In this document: piece after piece, positions 1 to 5,226 of the stretch
Position numbering within the stretch: the first letter of the stretch is position 1
Layout of the letters: every line of letters starts with the position of its first letter
Assembly: GCA_021201515.1 (NCBI GenBank)
Contig: JAJQET010000052.1
Coordinates: forward strand, 1 to 5,226
Direction: 5' to 3'
Source: Clostridiales bacterium
Lineage (GTDB): Bacteria > Bacillota > Clostridia > Oscillospirales > Oscillospiraceae
Length of the DNA stretch: 5,226 nucleotides
Notes under the pieces: model-generated
The model's database searches: none
Told to the model about the DNA's origin: nothing
The model's input: only the letters and a program-made list of their open reading frames with translations
Program-made: the position numbers and the translations under genes

Positions 1-328
1 CGGTGTTCATGTTGGGGTGGCCCTGGAGGTAGCTGTCAATGTGCCGCAGGGTGGGGAGATCCTCCACCGGGAAGAAGCCCCGATAGGCCAGGGCGGAGTA
101 CAGGCCGGGGGCCGTGTGGCCCTTGGAGAGGACAAAGCGGTCCCGATCCTCCCACTTGGGGTTCTTCGGGTCGATCCGCATTTCCTTATTGTACAGGTAG
201 GCAAACACCTCTGCCGCGGACAGGCTGCCGCCGGGATGCCCGGCCTTCGCCCCGTGGGTGGCCGTTACCACGCCGATACGCACCTGGCAGGCGGCGATGG
301 CGAGTTGGCGCTTTTCTTCGTTTGTCAT
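1..328 (-). CDS. Transketolase, N-terminal (thiamine-diphosphate binding) subunit, partial
   Basis: Reading leftward from the ATG at 328-326 gives an open frame to the window edge, about 109 residues, beginning MTNEEKRQLAIAACQVRIG. It carries hallmarks of the transketolase N-terminal domain: a conserved His in GHPGGSLSAAEVFAYLY (about residues 36-52) and RDRFVLSKGHTAPGLYSAL (about 68-86). Transketolase moves two-carbon units between sugar phosphates in the cytoplasmic pentose phosphate pathway. Many Firmicutes and archaea encode it as two genes, an N half of about 270-280 residues and a C half of about 310. The opening sequence is that of the split form, so the C-half gene is expected beyond the left edge; that is inference. 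The start is supported by GAGGGAA at 339-333, a few bases upstream. It is co-oriented with and 180 bp downstream of the transporter remnant, which fits a pentose-use locus. The gene is cut only by the window edge; nothing seen suggests it is broken. Confidence 0.93.
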   Translation of the reverse strand, partial: MTNEEKRQLAIAACQVRIGVVTATHGAKAGHPGGSLSAAEVFAYLYNKEMRIDPKNPKWEDRDRFVLSKGHTAPGLYSALAYRGFFPVEDLPTLRHIDSYLQGHPNMNT

Positions 329-455
329 AAACTTCCCTCATTTCATAAGTTGGGAGCCTCCGAGGGGAGATTCCGCATATCCTAAACGCGGCTGGAACAG
401 CAGAAAGCAGCTCCATCCGCGTGAAGTTGCCGATTTAGGGACGGCGGGGACGCGC

Positions 456-473
456 CCCCGGCTCTCGCCGGGG
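456..473 (-). other. GC-only hairpin with GNRA loop in the gap before transketolase
   Basis: On the minus strand CCCCGGC and GCCGGGG form a 7-bp, all-GC stem closed by a GAGA loop, a GNRA-type tetraloop. It lies 35 bp past the stop of the transporter remnant. No U-tract follows, so it is not a standard intrinsic terminator; it may protect an mRNA end or weaken read-through. Two near-identical GGGGA(GA)CGCGCCC blocks flank it as direct repeats on the plus strand (about 446-456 and 470-483). The rest of 329-508 holds one weaker imperfect stem (387-396 with 412-421) and no convincing promoter for transketolase. Confidence 0.45.
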
Positions 474-508
474 AGACGCGCCCGCTGCCGCCGGATTCAG
501 TTGATTGA

Positions 509-1573
509 TTACTTTTTCCTGTCCTTCAGCACGGCAAAGATGCTTTGCAGCACGATGAAGAAGCACAGCAGCGCCGCCGTGGCGATGTTGGCCCAGGAGG
601 ACAGCAGCTTGCCGTTGGTTTTCACCAGGCTGGAGATGGTGCCGTTAATCAGCACGCCGAAGAAGGAGCCGATGACGTTGCCCACGCCGCCGGTCAGCAG
701 CGTGCCGCCGATGACGGAGGATGCGATGGCGTCCATTTCCAGACCGGTGGCCTGGGAGACGGAGCCGGACATGGTGTTCAAACAGTAGCAGATGCCTCCG
801 ATGGAGCACAGGAAGGAGGACAGCATATAGGCCTTCATCTTGGTGTTCTTCACGTTCAGGCCCATCATGGCGGCCACCAGCTTCACACGGGGCAGCTCGG
901 CAATGGGGTATTCGCCCACCAGCTGGCCGTTGCGCAGCACAGTGATGCGGTCGCAGACGGCGTACACCTGCTCCAGGAAGTGGGTGACGAAGACGATGCT
1001 GACGCCCTGGTCCCGCAGCTTGCGCATGAGGGTGAAGAACTTCTCCACCTCGTTGTCGTCCAGGGAGGAGGTGGGCTCGTCCAGAATCAGCACCTTGCAG
1101 TCCATATCCACAGCGCGGGCAATGGCAATCATCTGCTGCAATGCCAGCGAATAGTTCTCCAGGTTTTGGGCTACGTCAATGTCAAAGTCCAGGTCGGTCA
1201 TGATGCGCCTGGCCCCCGCCACCATGGCCTTCCGGTCGATGGTGTGGAATTTGGTCAGCGGCTCCCGACCAATGTAAAGGTTTTCTGCCACGCTCAGGTT
1301 GGGGCACAGGTTGACCTCCTGGTACACCGTGGAAATGCCCTTCTTCTGGGCGTCCAGCGTGGAATGGTTCCGGATCGGCCCGTCAATGCCCTCCAGACGA
1401 ATCTCACCGGCTTCAAAGTTGTTGATGCCGGTGAGGCATTTGATGAGGGTGGATTTGCCTGCGCCGTTTTCGTCCATCAGGGCGTGGATCTCCCCTTTAT
1501 ACAGCGTCAAATCGACGTTGTCCAGCGCCTTCACGCCGGGAAAGGTCATGGAAATCCCTCGCATAGTCAGCAC
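509..1573 (-). pseudogene. YtfR-like sugar ABC ATPase fused in frame to the C-terminus of a YjfF-like permease (internal deletion)
   Basis: This 354-codon frame joins two different proteins. Residues 1-~238 match the first nucleotide-binding domain of YtfR-type ATPases (galactofuranose/arabinofuranose and ribose class). Visible motifs are Walker A at 34-42 (DENGAGKST), Q-loop Gln85, the divergent signature YSLALQQ at 141-147 usual for this subfamily, Walker B VLILDEP at 161-167, D-loop SSLD and H-loop His198. Residues ~239-354 match the last third of a YjfF-type permease: KMKAYMLSSF, then LEMDAIASSVIGGTLLTGG, then two hydrophobic segments. The second ATPase domain (about 260 residues), a YtfT-type permease (about 330) and about 215 residues of YjfF are missing, roughly 2.4 kb by usual family sizes. 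The first Walker A glycine is Asp34. The first usable start is GTG at 1573, with ATG at 1564 as alternative, but neither is well placed relative to the ribosome binding site. A working importer from this gene is very unlikely; a leftover soluble ATPase domain with a membrane tail is possible. Assembly error is the main rival explanation. Confidence 0.85.
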
Positions 1574-1585
1574 TACGCTGTGTTC

Positions 1586-1602
1586 TATCTGCTGTTCACC
1601 TC
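1586..1602 (-). promoter_or_regulatory. Ribosome binding site placed for an ATA codon (probable lost ATG start)
   Basis: GAGGTG at 1602-1597 is a good Shine-Dalgarno sequence. Eight bases downstream, in frame with the ATPase remnant, lies ATA at 1588-1586. Reading from there gives (M)EHSVVLTMRGIS, a normal-looking N-terminus for this family. The GTG at 1573 is 23 bases from the GAGGTG, too far for efficient use. A G-to-A change in an original ATG is the simplest reading; ATA can initiate only weakly. This is inference from spacing and frame. Confidence 0.55.
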
Positions 1603-1612
1603 GTCTAGTTTA

Positions 1613-1640
1613 AGTATACAGGATTTACGAGAAAAAACAA
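1613..1640 (-). promoter_or_regulatory. Possible sigma-A promoter for the ATPase remnant
   Basis: On the minus strand TTGTTT (1640-1635) and TATACT (1618-1613) are separated by 16 bp. The -10 matches 5 of 6 consensus bases and the -35 only 3 of 6. Transcription would begin around 1606, leaving a very short leader before GAGGTG. The upstream hairpin may stop part of the transcription coming from the binding-protein gene, in which case this promoter would give the ATPase separate expression. Confidence 0.4.
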
Positions 1641-1678
1641 GGCTCCCTGCCCCACATTTTTCTCTGAAATAAGGGGGA

Positions 1679-1709
1679 AAGGCCCCCTCCCTGTGAGGGA
1701 GGGAGCCTT
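1679..1709 (-). terminator. Stem-loop after the binding-protein remnant
   Basis: On the minus strand AAGGCTCCCTCCCT (1709-1696) and AGGGAGGGGGCCTT (1692-1679) pair over 14 positions with one mismatch around a CAC loop, 40 bp past the stop at 1749. The following bases are CT-rich (UCCCCCUUAUUU) rather than a clean U-run, so termination is probably partial. Stem-loops right after the binding-protein gene are common in ABC importer operons and keep that subunit's mRNA more abundant. A competing partner for the first arm lies further downstream at 1648-1639. Confidence 0.65.
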
Positions 1710-1748
1710 CCTGCATGGGTTCAGAGTTGATACAGGCTCACAGAAGCA

Positions 1749-2096
1749 TCAATACTGGGCGTCGATGATCTCATCGGTGACCACGGTGACGGACTGCTCC
1801 ACGCCGTCCACTTCGAAGGTGGAGACGGTGTCGTCATAGGTGTACCAATGCTCTTCCATGTAAACGGTGGTTTCGGGGGTCTCGCCGGCTTCCAGCTGCT
1901 TGATGACCTCGTCCACGAAGGGAGCGGCCAGGGGATTGCACTCGAAGTCAGCGTTGATGTCGCCGGACTGGACGTACTGCAGGCCGGCGGAGGAGGCGTC
2001 GCCGTCGTCATCCGTGTCGCTGTCGGAAGAGCCGCCGCAGGCCACCAGGCTAAGGGCCATGGCCATAGCAAGGATCAGAGCAAACAACTTTTTCAT
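1749..2096 (-). pseudogene. YtfQ-like sugar-binding lipoprotein with most of the binding domain deleted in frame
   Basis: The 115-residue product starts with a lipoprotein signal peptide: MKK, a hydrophobic core, and lipobox LVAC with lipidated Cys20, followed by an acidic and serine-rich tether (GGSSDSDTDDDGDASS). From about residue 39 it continues directly into the last ~77 residues of a YtfQ-type sugar-binding protein (QYVQSGDINADFECNPLAAP, then EAGETPE and the C-terminal tail). The family is normally about 320-380 residues, so some 220-260 residues are missing: the whole N-lobe and most of the C-lobe. The join lies near 1974-1995. The start is well supported by GAGGAA at 2108-2103, 6 bases before ATG. 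A protein like this could be exported and anchored but could not close around a sugar. The intact family would deliver an aldofuranose or pentose to the YtfR/YtfT/YjfF importer. The frame is preserved across the join, so a gene caller will report a small lipoprotein; that label would mislead. Confidence 0.82.
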
Positions 2097-2139
2097 TTTG
2101 GGTTCCTCATTTTCGTTTTTGTAGGGCTTGGATTGCAGC

Positions 2140-2158
2140 CCCCGGTTTGTACACGGGG
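2140..2158 (-). promoter_or_regulatory. Leader hairpin carrying a TTTGTAC motif in its loop
   Basis: CCCCG and CGGGG pair around a 9-base loop in the untranslated leader of the binding-protein gene. The plus-strand GTTTGTAC at 2145-2152 matches 7 of 8 bases of the ATTTGTAC half-site known for Bacillus subtilis AraR. The right half of a full operator is not conserved, so this may be a weak secondary site, or just a leader hairpin. Confidence 0.3.
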
Positions 2159-2225
2159 AGGCTTCTCTCCCGGTCTGCTCCCATTATTACTGTGAACATT
2201 CAAAAAAGCCAATCTGTTTTTGTCG

Positions 2226-2254
2226 ATTTTAAACACTTTCTCTCAATTAAACAA
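2226..2254 (-). promoter_or_regulatory. Probable promoter of the binding-protein gene
   Basis: On the minus strand TTGTTT (2254-2249) and TAAAAT (2231-2226) are separated by exactly 17 bp. The -10 matches 5 of 6 and the -35 3 of 6. The implied start near 2219 leaves a leader of about 120 bases. An ATTTGTC half-site abuts the -35 element, as expected for a repressor-controlled promoter. Confidence 0.5.
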
Positions 2255-2291
2255 GACAAATTTTGCATGAATTTTACTAAATAGTACAAAT
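2254..2291. promoter_or_regulatory. Candidate AraR operator half-sites, two copies in phase
   Basis: ACAAATTT occurs at 2256-2263 and again at 2286-2293, 30 bp apart, about three helical turns, so on one face of the DNA. The second copy extends to GTACAAAT (2284-2291), a perfect half-site of the B. subtilis AraR consensus; the first is AGACAAAT (2254-2261). Neither has a well matched second half. Their position at and just upstream of the -35 of the binding-protein promoter, with an AraR-family gene divergent to it, is what makes them candidates. Confidence 0.42.
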
Positions 2292-2299
2292 TTCGTTCC

Positions 2300-2550
2300 T
2301 GGTCGGGGCCTGCCGCCGGAGAAAAGTTGAGAATTTTATCATTCTGCCTGGTGGAAGTTTGTTTTTTTTATGTCCAAAATCGAAGGAATGACTTTTTTTC
2401 GCCGTTATTTTGCGCACAACTTCAGAGGCCTTTTTTCAAAAATTTGGGACGAAGTTAAAAATTTTAAGGGTTTTCTACCCCCCCCCGCCACTTTTTTTGT
2501 GGTTTTTTTCACCGCTTTTACCCCAAAACCAGGAAATAATCCCGGAACAT
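2300..2550. other. AT-rich divergent intergenic region with homopolymer runs
   Basis: This non-coding stretch is sharply more AT-rich than the genes on either side. It contains T8 (2362-2369), T7 (2393-2399), T6 (about 2431-2436), C9 (2478-2486), T7 (2492-2498) and T7 (2503-2509), plus an odd palindrome TTAAAAATTTTAA at 2455-2467. CCAC/GTGG at 2488-2502 followed by T7 resembles a minimal plus-strand terminator but has only 4 bp of stem. No protein-coding signal was convincing here. Confidence 0.6.
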
Positions 2551-2553
2551 TGA

Positions 2554-2582
2554 TTGACATTTACCAACATTTCAGCTAAACT
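2554..2582 (+). promoter_or_regulatory. Promoter of the AraR-type regulator
   Basis: A perfect TTGACA at 2554-2559 and TAAACT at 2577-2582 (4 of 6) are separated by 17 bp. The start would lie near 2589, about 40 bases before the ATG. No clear GTACAAAT-type site overlaps it, so strong self-repression is not evident from sequence. Confidence 0.62.
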
Positions 2583-2630
2583 GTAATTAATCAAAAATGC
2601 AAAGCGCACCACGCAAAGGAGATCGATCCT

Positions 2631-3698
2631 ATGGCGGCAAAATATATTGTACTGGCCCGGCTGCTGCGGGAGGAACTGGCGGCCAGCGGCGGCAAGCCCG
2701 GCTATCGCCTGCCCACGGAGGAGGCCCTGTCCCGCCGCTATGGGATGAGCCGTCAGACCGTCCGTCACGCCCTTCAACTGCTGGTGGAGGACGGCCTCAT
2801 TGAAAAGCGGCAGGGCAGCGGCAGCTACCTGTCCGGCAGCCAGTCCGCCACCCCGCCTCCGGTGGCCATCCTGGTCACCTTTGTGGACGATTACATCTTC
2901 CCCACCGTCCTCCACCACGACCAGCAGGAGTTCGCCCTCCACGGCTACCCCACGGTGGTCCACGCCACCGAGAACCGGGTCAGCCGGGAGCGGGAGATTT
3001 TACAGCGGCTGCTGAAGGAGCCCCTCAGCGGCATCCTGGTGGAGGGCAACAAGACGGCCCTGCCCTGCGCCAACGCCGACCTGTACCTGGCCCTGCAGGA
3101 GAAGGGGGTGCCCGTCCTCTTTTTCCAGGGCCGCTACCAGGAGCTGGAGGGGTTTCCCTACGTCTGTGACGACAACTTCGGCGGCGGCCTCCAGCTGGCC
3201 CGGCACCTGATCAGCCAGGGCCACCGGAAGGTGGGGGGCATCTTCAAGAGCGACGATATGCAGGGCCCCCAGCGGTACCACGGCCTCCTCACCGGGCTGC
3301 TCCAGGCGAAGCTGACGGTGGAGGACGCCCACTTCTGCTGGTACGACACCGAGGACCGCCTGGCCCTGGTAAACCGGCAGGACGCCGGATTTCTGCGGCG
3401 GTTTTTGCAGGAGCGGCTGGCGGACGTCACCGCCATCGTGTGCTACAATGACGAGATCGCCCACTTCCTGATTCGGGAGCTGCTGTCCCTGGGGCGGCAG
3501 GTGCCCCAGGACGTGGCGGTGGTCAGCTTTGACAACAGCTATTACAGTCAGATGGAGCCGGTGACCATCACCTCCCTCAGTCACTATCAGCACAAGACCG
3601 GCCAGGTGGCCGCCCAGGAGCTGCTGTCCCTGATGCACGGGGAGCCGCCCCACTCCCGTCTGCTGGACTGGCGGCTGATGGTGCGCAGCAGCGGCTGA
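2631..3698 (+). CDS. araR: AraR-type transcriptional repressor (GntR winged helix plus LacI-type sugar-binding domain)
   Basis: The 355-residue protein has two parts. Residues ~1-70 form a GntR-family winged helix-turn-helix (RLPTEEALSRRYGMSRQTVR, then LVEDGLIEKRQGSGSYL). Residues ~76-355 form a LacI/GalR periplasmic-binding-like effector domain. This chimeric layout and many local matches are those of B. subtilis AraR, the arabinose repressor: DDYIFPTVL (86-94), GILVEGNKTAL (134-144), FKSDDMQGPQRYHG (205-218), AIVCYNDEIA (268-277) and VVSFDNSYYSQ (297-307). Length is close to the family's usual ~360 residues and no break is seen. Start ATG 2631 has AAAGGAGA at 2615-2622, 8 bases upstream. 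The gene is divergent from the sugar-importer remnant, the usual place for a local regulator. AraR proteins release DNA on binding L-arabinose; that ligand is inferred here, and another pentose is possible. Confidence 0.88.
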   Translation: MAAKYIVLARLLREELAASGGKPGYRLPTEEALSRRYGMSRQTVRHALQLLVEDGLIEKRQGSGSYLSGSQSATPPPVAILVTFVDDYIFPTVLHHDQQEFALHGYPTVVHATENRVSREREILQRLLKEPLSGILVEGNKTALPCANADLYLALQEKGVPVLFFQGRYQELEGFPYVCDDNFGGGLQLARHLISQGHRKVGGIFKSDDMQGPQRYHGLLTGLLQAKLTVEDAHFCWYDTEDRLALVNRQDAGFLRRFLQERLADVTAIVCYNDEIAHFLIRELLSLGRQVPQDVAVVSFDNSYYSQMEPVTITSLSHYQHKTGQVAAQELLSLMHGEPPHSRLLDWRLMVRSSG

Positions 3699-3722
3699 CG
3701 GCTGGCCGCCGGGTTTTCCCTC

Positions 3723-3786
3723 ACGCAGAAGCAGGGGGCGCACAGTGTGCGCCCCCTGCTTTTGCGTAAAGCCTGAATTTTTGTTT
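3723..3786 (+). terminator. Strong intrinsic terminator of the regulator gene
   Basis: Bases 3723-3743 pair with 3747-3767 over 21 positions (one G-T wobble) around an AGT loop, starting 25 bp after the stop codon. The core is GCAGGGGGCGCAC against its complement. The plus strand then runs into AATTTTTGTTTTTC. No T-run follows on the minus strand, so it acts mainly on the regulator transcript, although its stability may also slow transcription arriving from citrate synthase. Confidence 0.88.
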
Positions 3787-3789
3787 TTC

Positions 3790-3808
3790 TGCAGGGGCGG
3801 CCCCTGCA
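3790..3808. other. Second hairpin between convergent genes
   Basis: TGCAGGGG and CCCCTGCA form a perfect 8-bp stem around CGG, just after the T-run of the regulator terminator. It may back up termination but lacks its own T-run on either strand. From here to 3983 the gap holds a few short inverted repeats (for example GGCAA/TTGCC near 3885-3900) and no gene or clear terminator for citrate synthase. Confidence 0.5.
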
Positions 3809-3983
3809 TACATGGATGCAAACCCCTCCGCCGTCAAGCGGCATTTCCGCTGCGCTCCCTATGCCTTACGGCGGAACGTGGCGGCAATTTTGTTGCCCTT
3901 TGGTCGCGGAAATCTGACTGTGAGGCTACGTGATTCTCCTCAACTCAGGATAGATTGTACCTGTAAGCTGATAACATTCCCCT

Positions 3984-5226
3984 TTACGGCCGCTCCGCCA
4001 GGGGAATGAACTCCCGCTTGGGCACCATGGACTTGTAGGCCGGGCGAATGATTTTCCCCGGCGTGGTGTAGATTTCCTCCATCCGGTGGGCGCACCAGCC
4101 GGGCATCCGGGCGGCGGCGAACAGGGGGGTGAACATCTCCTCCGGGATGTTCAACATCATGTAGACAAAGCCGCTGTACAGGTCCACGTTGGCACACATG
4201 GGCCGGTCGTTCCCCTTCACCCGGCGGAACACCTCCGGGGTCAGCCGCTCGATGGACTCCACCAGGTCCAGGCCGTCGTCCATCCCCTTCTGCACCGCCA
4301 GACGGCGGGCGAACCGCTTCAAAATCGCCGCCCTGGGGTCGGACAGGGTGTAAATGGCATGGCCCATGCCGTAGATCAGGCCGCTGCCGTCCCCCAGCTC
4401 CCGGTTCAGGATGCGCTCCAGGACGGACTTGATTTCCTCGTCGTCCTTCCAGTCATGCACCTCGTCACAGATCACGTCCATCATCTGTTTGCAGCGGACG
4501 TTGGCCCCGCCGTGACGGGGGCCCTTCAGGGCGCCCACCGCCGCCGCGATGGCGGAATAGATGTCGGTGTAGGAGGAGGAGATCACCCGGCAGGTGAAGG
4601 AGGAGTTGTTGCCGCCGCCGTGCTCCGCGTGGAGCACCAGGCACAGGTCCAGCAGCCTGGCCTCCTCCTCGGTGTAGGACTGGTCCTTGCGGATGGCGGC
4701 CAGGATGTTCTCCGCCGCACCCTTGTCCGGGATGGAGCGGTGGAGGTACAGGGAGTCCTTGTCATAGTAGCACCGCTTGGCGGAATAGGCGTGGGAGATG
4801 ATCATGGGGGTGCGGGCGATGAGCTGCATGGCCAGCCGCAGCTCGTTCTCCACCGTTCTGGTCTCCGGGTCGTCGTCATAGGAATAGAGTGTGAGGATGC
4901 TCCGGGCCAGCTTGTTCATAATGTCCCGGCTGGGGTTACGGATAATCATGTCCTCGGAGAACATATGGGGCAGGGTGCGCATCTCCCCCAGGACGGTGCA
5001 GAAGTCCTCCAGCTGCTGCCGGTTGGGCAGGGTGCCCATCAGCAGCAGGTAAATCGTCTCCTCAAAGCCGAACCGGCCCTCGGTGATGAAGCCCCGAATC
5101 AGGTCCTCCACGTCGATGCCCCGATAGATCAGGTGGCCTTCCACCGGCTTGCGTTCGCCGTCCTCTACCACATAGCCCCGGACGCTGCCCACCTCGGACA
5201 CGCCGGCCATAACACCGGTGCCGTCG
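3984..5226 (-). CDS. gltA: Citrate synthase, 5' end outside the window
   Basis: Citrate synthase condenses oxaloacetate with acetyl-CoA to citrate in the cytoplasm; in anaerobic Clostridia it usually serves glutamate synthesis via 2-oxoglutarate. The family is shown by all active-site blocks, numbered from the ATG at 5210: LHAEHGGGNNSSF (193-205), the catalytic His of GPRHGGANV (His233), the second His of GMGHAIY (His284), and Asp343 of NVDLYSG, plus IYRGIDVEDL near the N-terminus and IIRPAY near the C-terminus. The ATG at 5210 is almost certainly internal. The frame stays open to the edge, reading DGTGV immediately before it, which matches the GKGVLAGL-type segment of clostridial homologues. 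No ribosome binding site precedes it. About 40-50 N-terminal residues should therefore lie beyond 5226. The stop is TAA at 3986-3984. It is convergent with the regulator and functionally unlinked to the pentose genes. A 2-methylcitrate synthase role cannot be excluded from sequence alone. Confidence 0.94.
   Translation of the reverse strand, partial: DGTGVMAGVSEVGSVRGYVVEDGERKPVEGHLIYRGIDVEDLIRGFITEGRFGFEETIYLLLMGTLPNRQQLEDFCTVLGEMRTLPHMFSEDMIIRNPSRDIMNKLARSILTLYSYDDDPETRTVENELRLAMQLIARTPMIISHAYSAKRCYYDKDSLYLHRSIPDKGAAENILAAIRKDQSYTEEEARLLDLCLVLHAEHGGGNNSSFTCRVISSSYTDIYSAIAAAVGALKGPRHGGANVRCKQMMDVICDEVHDWKDDEEIKSVLERILNRELGDGSGLIYGMGHAIYTLSDPRAAILKRFARRLAVQKGMDDGLDLVESIERLTPEVFRRVKGNDRPMCANVDLYSGFVYMMLNIPEEMFTPLFAAARMPGWCAHRMEEIYTTPGKIIRPAYKSMVPKREFIPLAERP

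Noticed and set aside
17..385. A 122-codon plus-strand frame at the left edge
   Set aside because: The opposite strand gives an unmistakable transketolase N-terminus with a ribosome binding site; this frame is its shadow.
446..483. Direct repeats around the GC hairpin as a possible mobile-element or CRISPR signature
   Set aside because: There are only two imperfect copies of about 12 bases, with no regular spacing, no transposase and no target duplication.
545..1672. A 375-codon plus-strand frame antisense to the ATPase remnant
   Set aside because: It is rich in His, Gln, Gly and Val as expected for the complement of a GC-rich gene, and the minus strand carries clear ABC ATPase and permease motifs.
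2370..2579. A 69-codon plus-strand frame in the AT-rich intergenic region
   Set aside because: It has no well spaced ribosome binding site, its composition follows the homopolymer runs, it resembles no known family, and it overlaps the TTGACA promoter of the regulator.
3000..3821. A 273-codon minus-strand frame across the regulator and its terminator
   Set aside because: It is the complement of the AraR-type gene, is low in complexity, and reads through a strong terminator hairpin.
3812..4009. A 65-codon plus-strand frame between regulator and citrate synthase
   Set aside because: No ribosome binding site, no recognisable domain, and it overlaps the end of citrate synthase on the other strand.

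Overview
The window looks like chromosomal DNA of a GC-rich anaerobic Firmicute, most likely a gut Clostridia member of the Oscillospiraceae or Lachnospiraceae type. This is inferred from the split transketolase (N-terminal half as its own gene), a GntR/LacI chimeric AraR-type repressor, Gram-positive style lipoprotein and ribosome binding sites, GC-rich coding DNA beside a very AT-rich intergenic region, and a clostridial-type citrate synthase. No species is claimed.

Layout, left to right. (1) 1-328, minus: the start of a transketolase N-terminal subunit that runs off the left edge. (2) 509-1573, minus: a chimeric reading frame. Its first ~238 residues are the first ATPase domain of a YtfR-like sugar ABC ATPase. 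Its last ~115 residues are the C-terminal end of a YjfF-like permease. The second ATPase domain, the YtfT-type permease and most of the YjfF-type permease are absent. (3) 1749-2096, minus: a lipoprotein signal peptide and linker joined directly to the C-terminal end of a YtfQ-like sugar-binding protein, with about 220-260 residues missing. (4) 2097-2630: a long AT-rich divergent control region with promoters on both strands, repeated GTACAAAT-like half-sites resembling AraR operators, and several homopolymer runs. (5) 2631-3698, plus: an apparently intact AraR-type repressor followed by a 21-bp terminator hairpin. (6) 3984-5226, minus: most of a citrate synthase, cut at its 5' end by the right edge.

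Together, regions 1-5 read as a pentose or furanose locus. A divergent AraR-like repressor would control uptake of arabinose or another aldofuranose through a YtfQ-YtfR-YtfT-YjfF importer, with transketolase downstream to feed the pentose phosphate pathway. The importer has collapsed through two internal, in-frame deletions. The ATPase remnant also appears to have lost its ATG start (ATA at ideal spacing from a good ribosome binding site) and the first glycine of its Walker A motif. The repressor, promoters, terminator and transketolase start look intact. The collapse is either real decay or a sequencing or assembly artefact, and reads across the two junctions (around 857-870 and 1974-1995) would decide. 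No mobile element, CRISPR array or RNA gene was seen.
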